A stretch of 7,096 nt of DNA from Chlorobiota bacterium. GTDB lineage: Bacteria > Bacteroidota > Bacteroidia > Bacteroidales > F082. The notes below the pieces were generated by a model. It was not told the DNA's origin, did not search any database, and saw nothing but the letters and a program-made list of their open reading frames with translations. Both the position numbers and the translations under genes were made by a program. The DNA lies in the NCBI GenBank assembly GCA_030619415.1, contig JAUXBM010000093.1, positions 1 through 7,096 on the forward strand, written 5' to 3'. Below are positions 5,045-7,096 of this stretch, piece after piece; position 1 is the first letter of the stretch, and every line of letters starts with the position of its first letter.

Positions 5045-5056
5045 TGCTAATTATCC

Positions 5057-5091
5057 AATGACCAATGACCAATGACCAGTGACCAATTACC
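5057..5091. repeat. 7-bp tandem repeats abutting the lipoprotein stop codon (locus 4)
   Basis: Five consecutive sevens: AATGACC three times, AGTGACC, AATTACC. The last base (5091) is also the last base of the minus-strand TAG stop of the lipoprotein gene. The same units occur in another order at 4239-4287 and, inverted, at 1292-1319. Confidence 0.85.
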
Positions 5092-6158
5092 TATTCATCC
5101 TGGCTTATGTTATCAATCCCGACATAATACAGGTCGTAGCCTCCCTGTCCGCCCGGACGATTGGATGAAAATATCATCAGATCATTTTTAAAGTTATAAA
5201 CCTGAACGGCAACAGGCCTGAACTCATCGTAAGCAGAATTAACTTCTTTTCCAAAGTTAACCGGTTCCGACCATTGGATGCCATTGTTAACTGAATAATA
5301 AAGATCGTAACCGCCAAACCCGCCGGGCCTGTCGGAGGTAAATACCATGAAACTACCGTTGATGAACGGGCAACGATCGTTGGCATTTGAGTTGAGTTCT
5401 GTTACCGGGTCGTTTTGCAATTCAGCGGTGTCTTTTAAAAAACCAAGAAAGTCTGGTGAATCAGCAGGAATGTCAATTTTATAAATATCGGTATTACCAT
5501 CGGTACTTTCATCAAAATACATTTGTGTAAAACCATCGGAGTTTAATTCCCATAAATCAAGACTTCCAACTTCGTATCCATAAAAAGAGACATATTGCTG
5601 GAACTCATCTCCCAGGTTAGCCACCACTGACGGGCCATAAGTTGTGCCTGGTTCACCATCGTAATCTGAAATATTATAAACAAGGTATTCACTGTACCCA
5701 CTATCGGCATTTCCGCTTGAGTAGAGTAGAATAGTCATTCTTTGTCTTTTGTCCTCCTCCATATTTTCAAATTCATAACTGATGGAGTAAGGGGCATACT
5801 CGTTCAAGTCAGATTTAGCTGCCTCCAGCATATCTGGTAAATGACTTAACCCCAGGGATAAATTTTGATTGTCAACCCTGAGTTCCCCGGTTTCCATATC
5901 CCATGTTGCATTAAAGTTGTCGCCAACGATATTAAAATCATCGTCAAGAGCCCACCTGTTGGTTGAAAATATCAGGTATTTCCCTGCCCGGGTTCCGGGA
6001 AATGCAGAATTGTAATCGTCATAAGCCGAGTTGACATCAGCGAGGTTTTGAGGCGAAGAAGGAAAATAAGCATCTTTGTGTTTAAGTTTTGGAAAAGGAC
6101 AACCCCATAGTAATATTAATATCGAAAAGCCGGTTAAAATGGCAATGAGCTGTTTCAT
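5091..6158 (-). CDS. lipoprotein with PD40-like (TolB/OmpA-associated) beta-propeller repeats
   Basis: The 355-residue protein begins with a charged start and hydrophobic core (residues 1-19) ending in a lipobox, LLWGC, with Cys20 as the lipidated residue; Trp at -2 is unusual but tolerable. The signal sequence starts right at this ATG, which supports the start. The mature part carries PD40-like motifs: YLIFSTNR (61-68), MVFTSDRPGGFGGYDLYY (271-288) and LMIFSSNRPGGQGGYDLYY (327-345). NSAYD recurs at 43-47 and 307-311, ahead of the first and last of these. In Bacteroidota such S-x-R-P-G-G-x-G-G-Y-D-L-Y-Y repeats occur in envelope proteins, often with a C-terminal OmpA domain; none is present here. 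It is probably attached to the outer membrane facing the periplasm or surface. Ligand unknown. It stands alone, convergent with the Rrf2 gene. Confidence 0.85.
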   Translation of the reverse strand: MKQLIAILTGFSILILLWGCPFPKLKHKDAYFPSSPQNLADVNSAYDDYNSAFPGTRAGKYLIFSTNRWALDDDFNIVGDNFNATWDMETGELRVDNQNLSLGLSHLPDMLEAAKSDLNEYAPYSISYEFENMEEDKRQRMTILLYSSGNADSGYSEYLVYNISDYDGEPGTTYGPSVVANLGDEFQQYVSFYGYEVGSLDLWELNSDGFTQMYFDESTDGNTDIYKIDIPADSPDFLGFLKDTAELQNDPVTELNSNANDRCPFINGSFMVFTSDRPGGFGGYDLYYSVNNGIQWSEPVNFGKEVNSAYDEFRPVAVQVYNFKNDLMIFSSNRPGGQGGYDLYYVGIDNISQDE

Positions 6159-6240
6159 TGGTGTTTGTTTGAGTTGATCAGAAATATTATCAAGAATCTT
6201 GCCAACTGGGTTTAAATGAATAGTTCAAATGATTTTTTTT

Positions 6241-6265
6241 CACGCAGAGGTGCGAAGGCGTAAAG
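6241..6265. repeat. remnant of a CGCAGAGG-type short repeat
   Basis: The sequence CACGCAGAGGTGCGAAGGCG plus a few bases looks like a decayed run of the CGCAGAG/GCGAAG-type short repeat seen between genes in many bacteria. It follows a run of eight T. It lies in the divergent gap between the lipoprotein and DUF4160 genes. Only about three units are visible, so the call is weak. Confidence 0.3.
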
Positions 6266-6280
6266 TAAGTGAACATTGTA

Positions 6281-6310
6281 TTTGGGAATCTTGAAAATTC
6301 ATTAAATTTG
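6281..6310 (+). promoter_or_regulatory. promoter of the DUF4160-DUF2442 pair
   Basis: TTTG (6281-6284), 18 bases, then TAAATTTG (6303-6310) is close to the Bacteroidota consensus (spacer usually 19). Transcription would start near 6317, leaving a leader of about 7 bases before the ATG at 6324. Confidence 0.65.
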
Positions 6311-6323
6311 TAAGAAAAAATAA

Positions 6324-6629
6324 ATGCCAAAGATTTATGAATATCTGGGAATAATAATCTTTTTTTATTCCAACGAACATGAACCGATACACGTTCATGC
6401 GAAAAAAGGTGAATTTGAAAGTAAAGCAGAATTTATTATATCCAATGGAGAAATTATTGAAATCAGAATTCAGGAAAACAAAGGATTTAAGCCATTAAAA
6501 GGAACAGACCTCAAAAACTTCAAGGACTTTTTATCAATTTATGCCGACAAGATTGTTAAAAAATGGATTGATTATTTTGTATTCCATAGAGACATTGATT
6601 TTGAACGAATAACAAAAAAAATAAAATGA
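6324..6629 (+). CDS. DUF4160 domain protein
   Basis: The 101-residue protein fits DUF4160: an N-terminal MPKIYEYLGIIIFFY block, then EHEPIHVHAKKGE (residues 18-30), with histidines at 19, 23 and 25 (H-x3-H-x-H) typical of the family, and a long C-terminal helix (about 62-83). The biochemical role of the family is not established. The gene overlaps the following DUF2442 gene by four bases (ATGA); this pairing is widespread and mobile-looking, and resembles toxin-antitoxin organisation, but I do not know of proof of toxicity. The coding sequence is AT-rich and Lys-rich compared with the metabolic genes to the left, which hints at horizontal transfer. A near-consensus promoter lies immediately upstream and sets the start. 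Confidence 0.88.
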   Translation: MPKIYEYLGIIIFFYSNEHEPIHVHAKKGEFESKAEFIISNGEIIEIRIQENKGFKPLKGTDLKNFKDFLSIYADKIVKKWIDYFVFHRDIDFERITKKIK

Positions 6630-6910
6630 GAATTATAGAGCAGTATTCGAAAAAAAAATTCGATAAAATTGAAATCGGATTTGCAAAATATATCGGAGAT
6701 TATGCAATACGTGTAAAATTTAAAGACGGTACGGAAAAACTTGTTGACTTTAAAACTTTTTTGAAGAAATCTCAACATCCATCAATAAATAAATATTTAA
6801 AAGAAGATTTGTTTTCGGACTTTAGAATTATTGAAGGAAATTTAAACTGGAATGACTATGATATGATTTTTCCAATTTGGGATTTGTATAATGGACGAAT
6901 AAGAGGATAG
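6626..6910 (+). CDS. DUF2442 domain protein
   Basis: The 94-residue protein fits DUF2442: the strand pair GDYAIRVKFKDGTEKLVDF (residues 24-42, with the DG turn at 34-35), the segment YLKEDLFSDFRIIEGNLNW (57-75) and the closing DLYNG (86-90), which corresponds to the family's usual D-x-LY ending. DUF2442 proteins are small; some members carry a helix-turn-helix extension, which this one lacks. The ATG overlaps the DUF4160 stop (ATGA), so the two are translated together and may form a complex. Function unknown; a regulator or antitoxin-like partner is possible. A few residues such as the fully ordered proline-glycine turn of other members differ, so assignment rests on the overall pattern plus the neighbour. 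Confidence 0.85.
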   Translation: MRIIEQYSKKKFDKIEIGFAKYIGDYAIRVKFKDGTEKLVDFKTFLKKSQHPSINKYLKEDLFSDFRIIEGNLNWNDYDMIFPIWDLYNGRIRG

Positions 6911-6964
6911 AAAGCAAAAAAACCACACCAGTAGTTCATACATCATTTACCACTAGCATATTGT

Positions 6965-6995
6965 TTCACGCTGCGTCGCCGCAGCGTTGCGTGAA
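6965..6995. terminator. strong hairpin between convergent genes (possible bidirectional terminator)
   Basis: CGCTGCG (6969-6975) pairs with CGCAGCG (6980-6986) around a TCGC loop. TTCA (6965-6968) and TGAA (6992-6995) extend the stem after a TTGCG bulge; an alternative pairing uses TTCACGC with GCGTGAA. It lies 55 bp after the DUF2442 stop and 9 bp beyond the stop of the minus-strand gene at the right edge. No T-run follows on either side, so termination is plausible but not certain. Confidence 0.5.
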
Positions 6996-7003
6996 CCGGC
7001 AAA

Positions 7004-7096
7004 TTAAAAGCCTGGCCCAAAACCGGAACCAAAACCACGATTGTTGAACGGTGAGCCGAAATTATTAAAACCGCCCGGGTTGTACATATAATTATA
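7004..7096 (-). CDS. C-terminal fragment of a Gly/Asn/Phe-rich protein (partial at window edge)
   Basis: On the minus strand an open frame enters from the right edge and ends at TAA (7004-7006), giving 30 residues ending PFNNRGFGSGFGPGF. The composition (Gly, Asn, Phe, Pro, few charges) and the recurring N-N-F/R-G-F and G-F-G patterns look like a low-complexity C-terminal tail. No start is inside the window, so the protein family cannot be identified. The frame fits the position of the hairpin at 6965-6995 as a shared terminator of convergent genes. It could be a chance frame, but the patterned composition argues for coding. Confidence 0.6.
   Translation of the reverse strand, partial: YNYMYNPGGFNNFGSPFNNRGFGSGFGPGF

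Overview
The window looks like a chromosomal piece from a Bacteroidota bacterium, probably a Bacteroidales/Marinilabiliales-type lineage. The evidence is AT-rich DNA, several matches to the Bacteroidota housekeeping promoter (TTTG, 19 bp, TAnnTTTG), no Shine-Dalgarno sequences, a signal-peptidase-II lipoprotein with PD40-like repeats, and the typical form of YaaA. The genus cannot be named from this sequence.

Layout. (1) 1-465 holds no protein gene. It is the upstream region of a ribosomal RNA operon read leftward: the first about 13 bases are the start of 16S rRNA on the minus strand, preceded by a leader and two tandem consensus promoters with 19-bp spacers. (2) 466-1233, minus: yaaA, with its own -7 box. 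(3) 1234-1706 is non-coding: degenerate 7-bp repeats, then a GC-richer block (about 1460-1630) that folds into nested stems and looks like a structured RNA, then the promoter of the next operon. I see nothing convincing in 1327-1387. (4) 1707-4131, plus: a tightly overlapping three-gene operon (DUF1858/DUF2249 protein, 12-helix heme-copper-oxidase-like membrane protein, MIP18/SufT-type Fe-S factor). After about 200 bp built almost wholly of 7-bp repeats comes an Rrf2 regulator with an IscR/NsrR-like Cys/Cys/Cys/His set. (5) 4824-5090: more 7-bp repeats around a cluster of short hairpins, between convergent genes. (6) 5091-6158, minus: a lipoprotein with PD40-like repeats. (7) 6324-6910, plus: an overlapping DUF4160-DUF2442 pair with its own promoter. 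(8) 7004-7096, minus: the C-terminal 30 residues of a Gly/Asn/Phe-rich protein cut by the window edge.

How it fits together. The best candidate for a poorly described system is the 1707-4823 cluster. A sensor-type Rrf2 protein with likely Fe-S ligands sits beside an Fe-S maturation factor, a DUF2249 protein of the kind often found near nitrogen-oxide and Fe-S repair genes, and a membrane protein with the three-fold architecture of heme-copper oxidases but only part of the usual histidine set. I infer a role in nitric-oxide or redox stress and Fe-S repair; the sequence does not prove it. The second notable theme is non-coding: five intergenic places carry degenerate tandem heptamers of several families, some sharing units, and two of them run into stop codons.
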